From the NCBI GenBank assembly GCA_905182165.1, contig CAJJAK010000003.1:124001-188000 (forward strand): a DNA stretch of 64,000 nt, in the 5' to 3' direction. A program made the translations under genes and the position numbers. The notes under the pieces were generated by a model. It saw only the letters and a program-made list of their open reading frames with translations. It ran no database searches and was not told the DNA's origin. Shown in pieces: positions 31,566-41,843 of this stretch. Positions within the stretch are counted from its first letter, which is position 1, and every line of letters begins with the position of its first letter. This stretch comes from an uncultured Paracoccaceae bacterium (GTDB lineage Bacteria > Pseudomonadota > Alphaproteobacteria > Rhodobacterales > Rhodobacteraceae).

Positions 31566-32384
31566 TTAACAATAGTATTTAATAAAAACATCGGTTGCAT
31601 CAATCTGAGTTCGTCCACCATCAACCATTAAAATTTGACCCGTCACGAAAGAAGCACTTTCTGAAGATAGGTACTGAACGGCATCAGCGACTTCTTTTGC
31701 TTCTCCAATTCTATTTAATGGAGTGGCAGCCACTATTTTATCACGACTTCCCTCATTGAATTTTAAAGCCTCTTTTAAAGAACCACTCATAACTGATCCA
31801 AAGCAAACCGCATTAACTCTTATTGAATAGCTTGCCAATGCGACTGCCAACGAGCGAGTCAGTTGCTCAACTGCAGCACAACTTACAGAATACCCTAAAA
31901 TTTCAGGTTGGGCGCGGCGTCCAGCCATGGATGTCAGATTGACAATACTACCTATACCAGTTTGAGAATTTTCAACATTTTTAGCTTGATATATCATCCT
32001 TTTTGCAACCATTTGACTTATACGTAAATTCGTTATTAAATTTTGATTAAGTAATATTTCAAAAGAATCTTCCTCAAAATTTAGAGGGTCTGATGTTAGG
32101 AACTGCCTACTAGCATTAACTAAAATATCCACTCTATCAAATTCGTCAATCACCGCTGATAATAGATTAGCTTGCGTTAGTTTTTCCCTTAAATCCCCTG
32201 AAAAAAATATCGCACGACCCTTTTCATTTTTTAGAGAATGAATTTCTTCTTTTAGCTTATCTTCGTCTAAATCGGCAAAAACCACATTTGCTCCATTTTG
32301 GACAAAATGTCGAGCTATTGCTAAGCCGACACCATTTGCAGCTCCAGTTACGATAGCTGTTTTTCCTAAAATCGAAAAAGACAT
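31566..32384 (-). CDS. SDR family oxidoreductase lacking the catalytic lysine
   Basis: A 272-residue short-chain dehydrogenase fold. The cofactor loop is TGAANGVGLA (13-22), with D38/D40 in VVFADLDEDK suggesting NAD preference. The usual NNAG is N90-A-S, and Ser152 and Tyr165 are present, but the YxxxK motif reads Y165-SVS-C169, so the catalytic lysine is replaced by cysteine. The C-terminus has the normal SSESASFVTGQILMVDGG. It may therefore be a divergent enzyme or a nucleotide-binding non-enzyme; related Rhodobacterales proteins are uncharacterised. It follows the RsmC-like gene by 30 bp and could share its transcript. Intact frame. Confidence 0.85.
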   Translation of the reverse strand: MSFSILGKTAIVTGAANGVGLAIARHFVQNGANVVFADLDEDKLKEEIHSLKNEKGRAIFFSGDLREKLTQANLLSAVIDEFDRVDILVNASRQFLTSDPLNFEEDSFEILLNQNLITNLRISQMVAKRMIYQAKNVENSQTGIGSIVNLTSMAGRRAQPEILGYSVSCAAVEQLTRSLAVALASYSIRVNAVCFGSVMSGSLKEALKFNEGSRDKIVAATPLNRIGEAKEVADAVQYLSSESASFVTGQILMVDGGRTQIDATDVFIKYYC

Positions 32385-32414
32385 AAAATACCCTTTTTAT
32401 AATATTTTTAAATT

Positions 32415-33423
32415 TTACCTATTGAGTAAATTCTTTGGTTTTTTTGCTTGAATTATTTTGAACCCTGATTGGACATGGCTTATTGTAACACTCTTAAATA
32501 ATTTAGATATATTTTTCTCATACGGCAACTGTCTGTTTGCTACCATTACTAAAGTACCATTATTATTTAACATCTCAGTGGCTTTTGTAATAAAGTCGTT
32601 ACCCACACTTGAATCAGACGCTTGACCCAAATGGAAAGGCGGGTTCATGATCACAATATCATACTGCCTTTTGGCATTTATTTTCATTACATCGATCCAA
32701 AAAAACGTTGCGCGAGGATCATTAATGTTTAATTTCGCACTTTGCATGCTAGGGTAAAATCCCTCAAAGATATCTATTTTATCTATGTTTTGTTTTAATG
32801 CTTCGACTGATAACCATCCCCACCCAGCCCCTAAATCAGCTACTCGACCTTTTAACATGTTCTTAAAGAATGCGGCTAATTGGTAACTTCCCTTGTCAAT
32901 TCGTTTAGATGAAAACATACCTTCAGCTGTAAAAAATCCATCCTCATTCTTTTTTATATCAGCATCTTTTTCCCATCCATTTAAAATTTTTTCATCAATT
33001 TTTTTTGGATCAAAACAGAAAGCTTTACCGTGGTTTTTAATCGATATATTTGATACGTAATTTTATTTTACTTATTTTTTTTAAATAACTATCAATACCA
33101 TCTTTTTTATTACCATCCACAATTATATAATTATTTGTCATTTTAATTGTTTTTGCAATATTACCATAACCTTCAATTTTTGATTTTGGAATGTGCACGA
33201 TACTAACATCGGTATTTTGAGTCATTTCCACAGAAACTGTATAACCAAAGGTATCTAATTCATCATAAAAAGTGGCAAATGATTGAACCAGTATTAAATT
33301 AGCAGAAGAAAAAGACCCGTAAGGTACATCAGTTTTTGCATTTATAACAGTCAAATTGTTTTTTTCTGAAAGACAAATATTGCTGAAATTAATTACTTCT
33401 AATAATCTATGCTGTCTTGTCAT
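32415..33423 (-). CDS. RsmC-like class I methyltransferase (16S rRNA G1207-type), one frameshift
   Basis: A two-domain methyltransferase like RsmC/RlmG. The degenerate N-domain includes NYIIVDGNKKDGIDSYLKKI; after one indel near 33035 it continues KNHGKAFCFDPKKIDEKI and GFFTAEGMFSSKRIDKGSYQ. The catalytic domain has GRVADLGAGWGWLSVEAL (SAM loop) and the NPPF amino-methylating motif in IVIMNPPFHLG. Start ATG 33423 (MTRQHRLLEVINF). Repaired length ~336 residues, normal. Family members modify N2 of guanine in rRNA; the exact target is inferred. It follows clpS by about 22 bp on the same strand. Confidence 0.85.
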
Positions 33424-33445
33424 TTTTAATAAATAGGTACATGCC

Positions 33446-33793
33446 TTATTCTTTCTCCATAGTGCACTGCAACGGGTGCTGATTTTGTGAGGCACAATCC
33501 ATAACTTGCGCTACCTTTGTCTCAGCAATTTCAAATGCAAATACCCCCACTACTGCCAAGCCATTTTTATGTACAGCAAACATAATTTCAGCTGCTTTAG
33601 AATTATTCATCCCAAAAAATCGTTCAAGAACGTAAACCACAAATTCCATAGGAGTGAAATCATCATTCAATAATAATATTTTGTATAAGGGTGGTTTTTC
33701 CGTTTTAGATTGGGATTTAGATGCAAGAATAGTATCTCCATCATCATTATTTCCCACTGTAGAGGTTATTTTTATCAAACCGCAAAACTCCAA
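33446..33793 (-). CDS. clpS: ATP-dependent Clp protease adaptor ClpS
   Basis: A 115-residue adaptor that binds N-terminal bulky residues of substrates and delivers them to ClpA. Diagnostic: [20 protein letters not shown] (the D-D and M of the N-degron pocket), [20 protein letters not shown] and [20 protein letters not shown]. The first ~35 residues are a variable extension. ClpA is at 10.8-13.2 kb. It is divergent from the carboxypeptidase gene, with 252 bp between, in which I see only AT-rich sequence and no clear motif. Intact. Confidence 0.96.
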   Translation of the reverse strand: MEFCGLIKITSTVGNNDDGDTILASKSQSKTEKPPLYKILLLNDDFTPMEFVVYVLERFFGMNNSKAAEIMFAVHKNGLAVVGVFAFEIAETKVAQVMDCASQNQHPLQCTMEKE

Positions 33794-34046
33794 TTTACTT
33801 TAAAACCGACTCACTCAGGTGCTATATATAAGGACTAATAAATTATATCAAATCACTACTTTGATTTAATTTAAACTTAAATCTAATCCTAATTTTATAT
33901 TAGTTGATACTTATTTTATTAGCTTTATTTATAATTAAGAAAATTAGACGTAATCTTAGTTATTTACTATAATTATTTCATATGTTAGCCGTTATGAAAA
34001 TAAGACTGCGATAAATGCAGCAAAGAGGCAGAAAAGGGCGGGCTTT

Positions 34047-35372
34047 TTGGAGACCTTGCTAAAAATTAAAAAACTGTACCTGTATACGGTATTTCTTCTA
34101 GTAGCTGCATTTTCATTAGCAGAAGCAGCGCCTTATGCTGATATGGTAATGGACGCTCGTTCTGGAAAAGTTTTACGATCTCGTAATGCTGACACTCGTT
34201 TGCATCCAGCTTCACTAACAAAAATGATGACTTTATATATAGCTTTCGAAGCAATTGAAAATGGTGAAATAGACGTAGATAAAAAGGTAAAAATAAGCCG
34301 CAATGCAGCTAACGAAAGACCCTCTAAACTAGGCTTAAGAGTAGGTCAAAAAATTACACTAAGACTCCTATTAAGAGCTGCAGCAGTTAAATCAGCAAAC
34401 GACGCAGCAACTGCGATTGGAGAAGCTATATCCGGCTCAGAAGCTGCATTTGCTCGCCGCATGAACAGAACAGCAAAAAGCCTTGGGATGACCCGGACAA
34501 CCTTCAAAAATGCCCATGGGTTAACAGAAAAGGGACATTTATCCACAGCCCGTGACATGACAGTTTTGGGAAGACATCTTATGTATGACTTTCCAGGTTA
34601 TTATCCAATGTTCAAAAGAAAAACAACTATTGCTACCAAAAAAGTTAGAAATACAAATCGTAAATTTCTTGCCGCTTATAAAGGTGCAGATGGCATTAAA
34701 ACTGGGTATACTCGTAAAGCTGGTTTTAATTTGGTTGCTTCCGCTTATTTTAATGGGAAAAGAGTTATTGCAACTGTGTTTGGTGGAAAATCCACACGAA
34801 CTCGAAATATCCAAGTTGCAAAATTACTAGATTTAGGATTTGAAAGAACTCTAGAAAATGTAGAGTTAATACCGCCAATGCGGATCTTTCAGGAAACTCC
34901 AAAAGATCAACCAAATAACATAATCGTAGTTAAAAGCTTGCGTCCTAAAATCAGAACAGATTCTGAAAGCAACAATATCTTATTGGCAATGGCTTTAGAT
35001 ATTGCAAAGACCGTTAAAATTGAAACTCCAGAAAGAGTAACAAAAATAATAGATATAGTTGATATAAATTCATCAGAAAAACTTAATAATTCTGGAGATT
35101 TGATTGTTGTGTCTCGAGATAGCAGTCCACAAATAAAAAACTGGAAAGTAAACTTAGGACTCCATAACACAAGATTCCAAGCAGAAAAATCATTACTAAA
35201 AGCAGCACTACATGAGCTTTCATTGCTCGAGGGTGCTAAGCGGAAAGTAATAAATAAAACTAGAGGTTTTGAAGCAACTTTTTCTAATTTAACAAAGAGC
35301 AAAGCTCTTAAGGTTTGTGTGAAATTATTAGCACGCAATTTTAAAAATTGCCAAGCTCAAGGGCCAACTTAA
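34047..35372 (+). CDS. D-alanyl-D-alanine carboxypeptidase with C-terminal SPOR domain
   Basis: A 441-residue penicillin-binding protein of the DacF/DacC type that trims the terminal D-Ala from peptidoglycan stems. Signal peptide around residues 8-28 (LYTVFLLVAAFSLAEA). Catalytic motifs: S56-LTK59, S116-A-N118 and K218-T-G220. The C-terminal ~75 residues (NWKVNLGLHNTRFQAEKSLL ... FEATFSNLTKSKALKVCVKL) form a SPOR repeat, which binds denuded glycans at division sites. The start is uncertain between TTG/ATG alternatives; 34047 is TTG-type and gives the full signal. Neighbouring clpS is on the other strand. Intact. Confidence 0.92.
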   Translation: METLLKIKKLYLYTVFLLVAAFSLAEAAPYADMVMDARSGKVLRSRNADTRLHPASLTKMMTLYIAFEAIENGEIDVDKKVKISRNAANERPSKLGLRVGQKITLRLLLRAAAVKSANDAATAIGEAISGSEAAFARRMNRTAKSLGMTRTTFKNAHGLTEKGHLSTARDMTVLGRHLMYDFPGYYPMFKRKTTIATKKVRNTNRKFLAAYKGADGIKTGYTRKAGFNLVASAYFNGKRVIATVFGGKSTRTRNIQVAKLLDLGFERTLENVELIPPMRIFQETPKDQPNNIIVVKSLRPKIRTDSESNNILLAMALDIAKTVKIETPERVTKIIDIVDINSSEKLNNSGDLIVVSRDSSPQIKNWKVNLGLHNTRFQAEKSLLKAALHELSLLEGAKRKVINKTRGFEATFSNLTKSKALKVCVKLLARNFKNCQAQGPT

Positions 35373-35399
35373 AGTGATTTAAGTTTCAATAATTAAATA

Positions 35400-36989
35400 T
35401 TATTTTACAGCCAGGCCAAAGGCAGCATTTATTAAACTTTTAGTATACGGGCTCTCAGGAGAGTTGAAGATTTTAACTCCCTCACCTGTTTCTACAATAT
35501 CACCATTATTCATCACAATAACGTTGTGACTTAAAGCACGCACAACTTTGAGATCATGACTTATAAATATATATGCTAATCCATATTTTTGCTGCAGATC
35601 GCGTAGTAATTTAACAATTTGCACTTGAACAGTTTTATCTAATGCCGAAGTTGGTTCATCTAAAATAACTAATTTTGGTTTCAAGATCATAGAGCGTGCA
35701 ATTGCTATCCGTTGCCTTTGTCCGCCAGAAAACTCATGTGGGTATCTACTAACCATAGATGTTTCAAGACCAACTTCGATTAATATTTCTGAAACTTTTT
35801 TTTCAATTTCTGAAGAGGATAGAGAACTATGGATAACCAAACCTTCGGAAATAATTTGACCAATAGTCATTCTAGGAGATAAACTTCCATATGGATCTTG
35901 GAAAATCATTTGAATATCACGCCTGAGAAATTTTAAATTTCTGCCGCGCATTTTGTTGATAGATTTACCTGCAAAGCTCACATTACCAGAAGAGGATATA
36001 AGGCGCATAATTGCCAGTCCAAGTGTCGTTTTTCCAGAGCCACTCTCACCCACAATTCCCAATGTTTCGCCAGCACAAACTTTAAAGGAGGCACTATTTA
36101 ATGCTTTAATATTTCCAACATTTTTTCGAAGTAAACCTTTTTTAATTGGAAACCAAACTTTTAAATTGTGGGTTTCAAGTATTTTTTTTGAAAAATTTAG
36201 ATTATTTAAAGGGCTATGATCCAATTCTGAAGAAAGTAACATTTTGGTATATTTATGTGTTGGATGATTAAATATTTCTCGTGTAGCGCCTGCTTCAACA
36301 ATCTTCCCAGCTTGCATTACACAAACAAAATCAGCAATCTTTTGCACTATACCCAGATCGTGAGTAATGAATAAGAGGCCCATTCCTTCTTTTTGCTGAA
36401 TGCCTTTAATCAGTGTTAGAATTTGCGCTTGAATTGTAACATCCAGCGCCGTTGTGGGCTCATCCGCTATTAATAAATCTGGCTGGTTAGCCAAAGCCAT
36501 TGCAATCATTACTCTTTGCCTTTGTCCGCCTGAAAGTTGGTGAGGGTAGTCATTCAAACGTTTTTCAGGATCTCTTATCCCAACTTTTTCTATAAGGGTT
36601 AATATAAGGTTATTGGCTTCCTTTTGATTAATATTTTGATGTAGATTTATACTCTCTCTAAGTTGTTTTGATATAGTATGAAGAGGGTTTAAGGATGTCA
36701 TTGGTTCTTGAAAAATAAAACTAATATCGTTACCGCGCACCCTTTGTAATACTTTTTCAGAAGCACCTAACAATTGATTGTTTTTATATTTAATGGAGCC
36801 AGTCAATTTGGCATTATCAGGCAGTAAATCAACAGTAGATAGTGCTGTTACAGATTTTCCAGACCCACTTTCACCAACTATTGCAACTGTTTCACCTCTC
36901 TTGATTTTAAATGAAATGTCGTCAACTACATTTTTCTCATTACCAAATGAAACACTTAGATTTTTAATTTCTAATAATATATTATTCAT
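35400..36989 (-). CDS. yejF: Fused peptide ABC transporter ATPase (YejF type)
   Basis: A 529-residue protein with two ABC domains in tandem. Domain 1: [12 protein letters not shown] (Walker A), [15 protein letters not shown] (signature) and [12 protein letters not shown] (Walker B). Domain 2: [27 protein letters not shown] and [12 protein letters not shown]. It energises uptake of oligopeptides through YejA, YejB and YejE; the family also covers microcin C import. ATG at 36989 ([16 protein letters not shown]) overlaps the yejE stop by 4 bp, so the 35 residues encoded further upstream in the same frame are not part of it. Last gene of the operon yejABEF. Intact. Confidence 0.94.
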   Translation of the reverse strand: MNNILLEIKNLSVSFGNEKNVVDDISFKIKRGETVAIVGESGSGKSVTALSTVDLLPDNAKLTGSIKYKNNQLLGASEKVLQRVRGNDISFIFQEPMTSLNPLHTISKQLRESINLHQNINQKEANNLILTLIEKVGIRDPEKRLNDYPHQLSGGQRQRVMIAMALANQPDLLIADEPTTALDVTIQAQILTLIKGIQQKEGMGLLFITHDLGIVQKIADFVCVMQAGKIVEAGATREIFNHPTHKYTKMLLSSELDHSPLNNLNFSKKILETHNLKVWFPIKKGLLRKNVGNIKALNSASFKVCAGETLGIVGESGSGKTTLGLAIMRLISSSGNVSFAGKSINKMRGRNLKFLRRDIQMIFQDPYGSLSPRMTIGQIISEGLVIHSSLSSSEIEKKVSEILIEVGLETSMVSRYPHEFSGGQRQRIAIARSMILKPKLVILDEPTSALDKTVQVQIVKLLRDLQQKYGLAYIFISHDLKVVRALSHNVIVMNNGDIVETGEGVKIFNSPESPYTKSLINAAFGLAVK

Positions 36990-38104
36990 GAAAAAGTCTT
37001 CCGAGGATCGAAAGCATCTCGCACTCCTTCGAAAATAAAAACTAAGAGAGATAACATAGCAGAAATCACAAAGAATGCAGTGAAGGCTAGCCATGGAGCG
37101 TGTAAGTTTTGTTTAGCTTGGAGAGCTAATTCGCCTAGAGATGGATATGAAGGAGGAAGACCAAACCCTAAGAAATCAAGTGATGTCAACGCTCCAATCG
37201 CACCAGTAAATAAAAATGGTAACATTGTTACGGTTGCCACCATTGCATTAGGAAGAACATGGCGAGTCATTATTTTAAAATTTGATAAACCAAGTGCTCT
37301 AGCTGCTCTAACATATTCAAAATTACGTGCCCTGAGAAATTCTGCTCGGACTACTCCAACTAAAGCAGTCCAACTAAAAAGTGCTACTAAAACAGTTAAA
37401 AGTGTAAAAGACATCGAGAAAATGGCAGACATTATAATTATAATATAAAGGCTAGGAATGTTCGCCCATATTTCAACTACCCTTTGAAAAATTAAATCAA
37501 TCCAACCACCAAAATATCCATGATCGCTCCAGCAATGATACCTATCGCTGAGCTTACAAATACTACTACTACCGCAAAGGCCACAGATATCCTAAAGCCA
37601 TAGATCACTCGAGCCAACACATCTCTAGTGGTATCGTCCGTTCCAAGCCAATGGTGCTCATTCGGCGCGCCAGGAGCTGGAACTACATCATGATTAATAG
37701 TATTAAAACTATAAGGTATAATAGGCCAATAATACATGTTTCTTTGCAATATCTGGATTAGTGATTAAACCTGCATCCATATCGTTTATTATAACTTCTG
37801 GATCATCATAACATTCAGTAAGCCCTCCCGTTATAATAAGACATTGAATAGCCGGATCATTATATTGCGCAATTAAACCCTCATCTCCCCCGAATTCATC
37901 CTCCGTTACAACACCAGAAAATACTGGGAAAAAAATGTCGCCTCGATAACTGGCTATGAGCGGTTTATCATTTGCAACAAATTCGGCCATCGACGCAATT
38001 GCTGTAAGAAATACAAAAATCAAGAGTGAATAATAAGCTCTACGATTTGCTTTAAAGTTTTTCCACCTTCTTTTACTCAGAGGGCTCAACGTAAAAGCAG
38101 CCAT
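36986..38104 (-). CDS. yejE: Peptide ABC transporter permease YejE, two or more frameshifts
   Basis: N-part: FTLSPLSKRRWKNFKANRRA, first membrane helix AYYSLLIFVFLTAIA and a periplasmic region. The frame shifts near 37740 into YYWPIIPYSFNTIN and HHWLGTDDTTRDVLARVIYG, then again near 37520 into YFGGWIDLIFQRVVEIWANI, and ends with the permease signature EYVRAARALGLSNFKIMTRH. It closes with FIFEGVRDAFDPRK, normal for the family. Repaired length ~370 residues. ATG at 38104 (MAAFTLSPLS) lies 2 bp after the yejB end. Probable sequencing errors, as yejA, yejB and yejF are intact. Confidence 0.9.
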
Positions 38105-38105
38105 T

Positions 38106-39182
38106 TTAAACTTCCCTGCTTTCAAAATCTATTCTTGGGTCAACAAAAATGTACATCAGATCAGAAATTAAGCCCACTAACAAACCCATAATACCAAAAA
38201 TATATAATGTGCCAAATAGTACTGGATAATCTCTATTCAATGCTGCTTCAAATCCCAACCTACCTAAACCATCCAGGGAAAAAACTATTTCAATAATTAA
38301 ACTAGAGCCAAAAAATATAGCTATGAACGCACCTGGAAATCCCGCTATTATTATTAACATCGCATTTCTAAAAACATGTCCAAAAAAAACTTTATTTTCA
38401 GATAATCCTTTTGATCGAGCCGTTATTACATATTGTTTTTTGATCTCATCTAAGAAACTATTCTTTGTAAGCAGGGTCAGTGTTGCAAAACTTGCTATTG
38501 TCGCAGCAAGCACTGGCAAGGTGATATGCCATGCATAATCCAAAGACTTCCCTAGAAGCGACATATTTTCAAAACCTTCAGAAGTTAAACCTCTTAAAGG
38601 AAACCATTGAAAATAAGACCCTCCAGCAAATACTACTAATAACAATATTGCAAAAAGAAACCCTGGGATCGCATAAGCCACAATAATAAATGCAGAAGTT
38701 ATAGTATCAAAACGACTGCCGTCTCTAATCGCCTTTTTTACTCCTAATGGTATCGAAATTAAATAAGCAATTAATGTAGACCAGAGGCCTAACGTTATCG
38801 ATACTGGCATCTTCTCTAAGATAAGATCTAATACCGCAATTGACCTAAAGTAACTTTCCCCAAAATCAAATTTCAAGTAATTAACAAGCATCAAAAAAAA
38901 TCGCTCATGTGCAGGTTTATCAAAACCAAATTGCTTTTCTAAATCTTTAATAAAATCTTCTGGTAACCCTCTCGCTCCCTCATATTTACTATTTTCGGCA
39001 AAATTTGGGCTATCAGCACCACCCGCAAATCTATCAGTTGCACTACCTCCTTCCTCAATTTGACTAATAATTTGCTCAATAGGTCCACCAGGTACAAATT
39101 GAATCAAAGCAAAATTAATTACCATTATGCCAAAAAGAGTCGGAATCATTAATAATAATCGTCTTAAAATATAGTCGCTCAA
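38106..39182 (-). CDS. yejB: Peptide ABC transporter permease YejB
   Basis: A 358-residue inner-membrane permease. N-terminus [20 protein letters not shown], a helix followed by [16 protein letters not shown], is typical. A periplasmic insert rich in Gly/Ala follows, then five membrane helices. The cytoplasmic EAA loop that contacts the ATPase reads [20 protein letters not shown]. Partner of YejE in the membrane pore. It starts 14 bp after yejA and lies directly before yejE. Intact. Confidence 0.94.
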   Translation of the reverse strand: MSDYILRRLLLMIPTLFGIMVINFALIQFVPGGPIEQIISQIEEGGSATDRFAGGADSPNFAENSKYEGARGLPEDFIKDLEKQFGFDKPAHERFFLMLVNYLKFDFGESYFRSIAVLDLILEKMPVSITLGLWSTLIAYLISIPLGVKKAIRDGSRFDTITSAFIIVAYAIPGFLFAILLLVVFAGGSYFQWFPLRGLTSEGFENMSLLGKSLDYAWHITLPVLAATIASFATLTLLTKNSFLDEIKKQYVITARSKGLSENKVFFGHVFRNAMLIIIAGFPGAFIAIFFGSSLIIEIVFSLDGLGRLGFEAALNRDYPVLFGTLYIFGIMGLLVGLISDLMYIFVDPRIDFESREV

Positions 39183-39196
39183 TTAATAAAACCTTT

Positions 39197-41083
39197 TTAT
39201 AATGCACCCACAGATTTTAAATATGCAGCTTTGTCTTTATCATACCACCAAAAATCAGTTTCCCCAATTGAAAAGGGTGGTAAGTTTTTGGGCCTACCAA
39301 ACACATCTAGATAAGCAAGGTTATGGTTTGAATTATGCCATTGTGGGACCCAAATATGCATTGATCTAAGCACTCTGTCTAGTGCTTTTACTGCAATGTT
39401 TAATTCTTTTCTAGTTTGTGCTCCTTCAATTTTTCCTATTAAATCATCAACAGCTAGATTGGATACACCTGAAATATTAGCAGATCCTTTTTTATTAGCA
39501 GTTTTACTTCCAAAACGTGAGCGAAGCTCTAAGCCGGGTGTCAAAGACATAACATATCTGCGAGTAGTAATATCAAAGTCAAATGACTTTTCACGCTCTT
39601 TAGACTGAGCATTATCAACAGAATCTAAATAAGCATTTATTCCTAAACGTTCTAAATTCTCAATATATGGATTTATTATTCTTTCAAATGATGGACCATC
39701 ATTCAAGAATCCAATACTCAAAACCTCTCCCTTGTTATTTACTCGTTTCCCATCAACAAGCTCCCAACCAGCTTTTTCTAACAATTTAGCAGCTTTTCGT
39801 AAGATAGTCCGATCCAACTTTTTTGGTTTAGAAACCACAGGAACAAAGGCTGGATTTTTAAAAATGGAGGGATCTAAATGCTCTCTTAATGGTTCTAATA
39901 ATATTAATTCTTCTGGAGTTGGAATTCCAGATGCTTGTAAATAGGAGTTTTCCCAAAAGCTATCTGTGCGTTTATAAATACCATAAAACAGTGCTTCGTT
40001 TGACCATTCAAAATTAAACATCATACCGATTGCTTCGCGCAACTTAGGGTTTTTAAACTTTTTCTTTCTCAAATTAATCCAAAATCCCTGTGTACCTGAA
40101 GGGTTTTGATCTGGAATTTGTGTTTTAATAACCCAACCCTTTTCCAACGCCGGAAAATTATATGATGTACCCCAAACCTGACTGGAATATTCTTCCCTAA
40201 AATTATAAGCACCACCTTTGAATGCTTCAAAAGCAGAAATATAATCAGCAAAATATTCCATTTTTATAGTATCGAAATTATCTCGCCCCACATTTATGGG
40301 CAAATTTTCTCCCCAATAATCATTTCTTCGTTTATAAGTTATTGATAAGCCGGGTTTTATGCTTTTCAAACCATAGCGACCTGAACCAACAGGTGGCTTT
40401 AAGGTACTTTTAGAAAAATCATTCTCAGTATAATATTGTTTAGAGAAAACTGGTAAACCCGCTGCTGCTTGAGGCAACTCCCGAGTATTTGAGCCTTTCT
40501 TGAACGTAAACTTAACTCTATACTCTCCTAATGCCTCCACCTTTTCAAAATCAGAGAAAGTAACTTTAAAAGTAGGCACGCCTTTTTCTAATAATGTGTA
40601 AAAAGAAAAAACCACATCCTTGGCGGTAACCGAAGTGCCGTCTGAAAATTTCGCTTTAGGGTTAATATTAAAAATAGCCCATTGCCTATTTTTTGGGTAT
40701 TCGATTGTCTGTGCCAATAATCCATACATTGCATCTGGTTCATCAGCCGTACCTGTCATTAGGCTTTCAAAAAATAATGTTGCACCTCTCGCTGAGTTTC
40801 CCTTCAAAATATATGGTGATAAGCTATCGAATGTCCCAAACGCCCATGTGGAGAACTCCCCACCTTTTGGAGCTATTGGGTTTACATAATCCAGATGTTT
40901 GAAATCTACTGGATATTTCAAATCTCCAAAAGTCGATATTCCATGCGCCTTAGTAATTTCTTCGCCCCTAAGACTGTGAATTTGGAGCAATAAAAATATA
41001 AATATAGTAATAATTAAAAACTTTTTACCAGAAATCGCAAAAAAAATCTCTTTCGAATTCAGTATACTAGTAACACTTTTCAT
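39197..41083 (-). CDS. yejA: Extracellular solute-binding protein for peptides (YejA type)
   Basis: A 628-residue periplasmic binding protein of the oligopeptide (SBP family 5) class. Signal peptide: a basic start then FLIITIFIFLLLQIHSLRGE (about residues 22-41). The mature protein begins ITKAHGISTFGDLKYPVDF and has NPIAPKGGEFSTWAFGTFDS, FSDGTSVTAKDVVFSFYTLL and IGMMFNFEWSNEALFYGIYK, characteristic of the YejA group. First gene of the yejABEF operon. Substrate could be oligopeptides or peptide-nucleotide antibiotics; sequence does not decide. Intact. Confidence 0.93.
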   Translation of the reverse strand: MKSVTSILNSKEIFFAISGKKFLIITIFIFLLLQIHSLRGEEITKAHGISTFGDLKYPVDFKHLDYVNPIAPKGGEFSTWAFGTFDSLSPYILKGNSARGATLFFESLMTGTADEPDAMYGLLAQTIEYPKNRQWAIFNINPKAKFSDGTSVTAKDVVFSFYTLLEKGVPTFKVTFSDFEKVEALGEYRVKFTFKKGSNTRELPQAAAGLPVFSKQYYTENDFSKSTLKPPVGSGRYGLKSIKPGLSITYKRRNDYWGENLPINVGRDNFDTIKMEYFADYISAFEAFKGGAYNFREEYSSQVWGTSYNFPALEKGWVIKTQIPDQNPSGTQGFWINLRKKKFKNPKLREAIGMMFNFEWSNEALFYGIYKRTDSFWENSYLQASGIPTPEELILLEPLREHLDPSIFKNPAFVPVVSKPKKLDRTILRKAAKLLEKAGWELVDGKRVNNKGEVLSIGFLNDGPSFERIINPYIENLERLGINAYLDSVDNAQSKEREKSFDFDITTRRYVMSLTPGLELRSRFGSKTANKKGSANISGVSNLAVDDLIGKIEGAQTRKELNIAVKALDRVLRSMHIWVPQWHNSNHNLAYLDVFGRPKNLPPFSIGETDFWWYDKDKAAYLKSVGAL

Positions 41084-41197
41084 AATAATCTCTTTTCAAT
41101 TATTTTCATCATTTTAGCGTTAAACTCGCCAAGGTAAATAAACATTGGATTATTATTTTGAATTTTCTAAATATATAAATTAATGGCTGACCTAAAT

Positions 41198-41713
41198 TTA
41201 ATTTGCACTAGCTAAATAGGCTATTAAATTTGCCCTATCAGTTTCCTTTTTCAAACCTGCAAAACCCATTTTTGTACCTGGGGCGTATTTCTTGGGGTTT
41301 TTCAAAAATCCATCTAGAGCTGCTGTTGACCAGCCACCTTCGAGACCTGCTAAAACACCAGAGTAGCCGAAGCCATCAATGGATCCTATGTCTCGATCTA
41401 CAACATTATATAAATGTGGGCCTGTACCATTTGCTCCATCTGCAAGTTTGTGACAGGCCTTACATTTTGAGAATACTTTTTGCCCTTTTTCAGGGTTTGC
41501 AGAAGCTAAAATTATTTCAAAATCAACCTCTTCAATAGTCTCTTCAACTATCTCAGTATCATCTTCAATTACATAAGCCGCTTCGTTATGCCCCCCATGA
41601 CTATCTCCTCCAACATGATATAGGCCTTCAGCCAACCATAATGCAAATAAAAAAACCAATAATGCACCACAGAACGCGGCCACAATTTTGGTCAGTGTCA
41701 TCGTGTCAAACAT
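41198..41713 (-). CDS. Membrane-anchored c-type cytochrome (CycM/c552-like)
   Basis: A 171-residue class I cytochrome c. The N-terminal uncleaved helix LTKIVAAFCGALLVFLFALW anchors it in the cytoplasmic membrane; an acidic linker (EDDTEIVEETIEEVD) precedes the haem domain in the periplasm. The haem site is CKACH, with the axial Met in APGTKMGFAGL, and PEKGQKVFSKCKACHKLADG and GTGPHLYNVVDRD match mitochondrial-type c. It would carry electrons from the bc1 complex to a terminal oxidase. I start at ATG 41713 (MFDTMTLTK). Divergent from pheA, a pairing known in Rhodobacterales. Intact. Confidence 0.92.
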   Translation of the reverse strand: MFDTMTLTKIVAAFCGALLVFLFALWLAEGLYHVGGDSHGGHNEAAYVIEDDTEIVEETIEEVDFEIILASANPEKGQKVFSKCKACHKLADGANGTGPHLYNVVDRDIGSIDGFGYSGVLAGLEGGWSTAALDGFLKNPKKYAPGTKMGFAGLKKETDRANLIAYLASAN

Positions 41714-41843
41714 CGAATTTATGCTCCCTAATATGGCGATAGCCAAAAAGATTTTCTCCGTAGTTCTTCTAACGTCTTCCCAACAGGCTATGCAAGGTGT
41801 ACAAACCGCGACTAAACGCCCTTAGACCAAATTGGATCAATTT

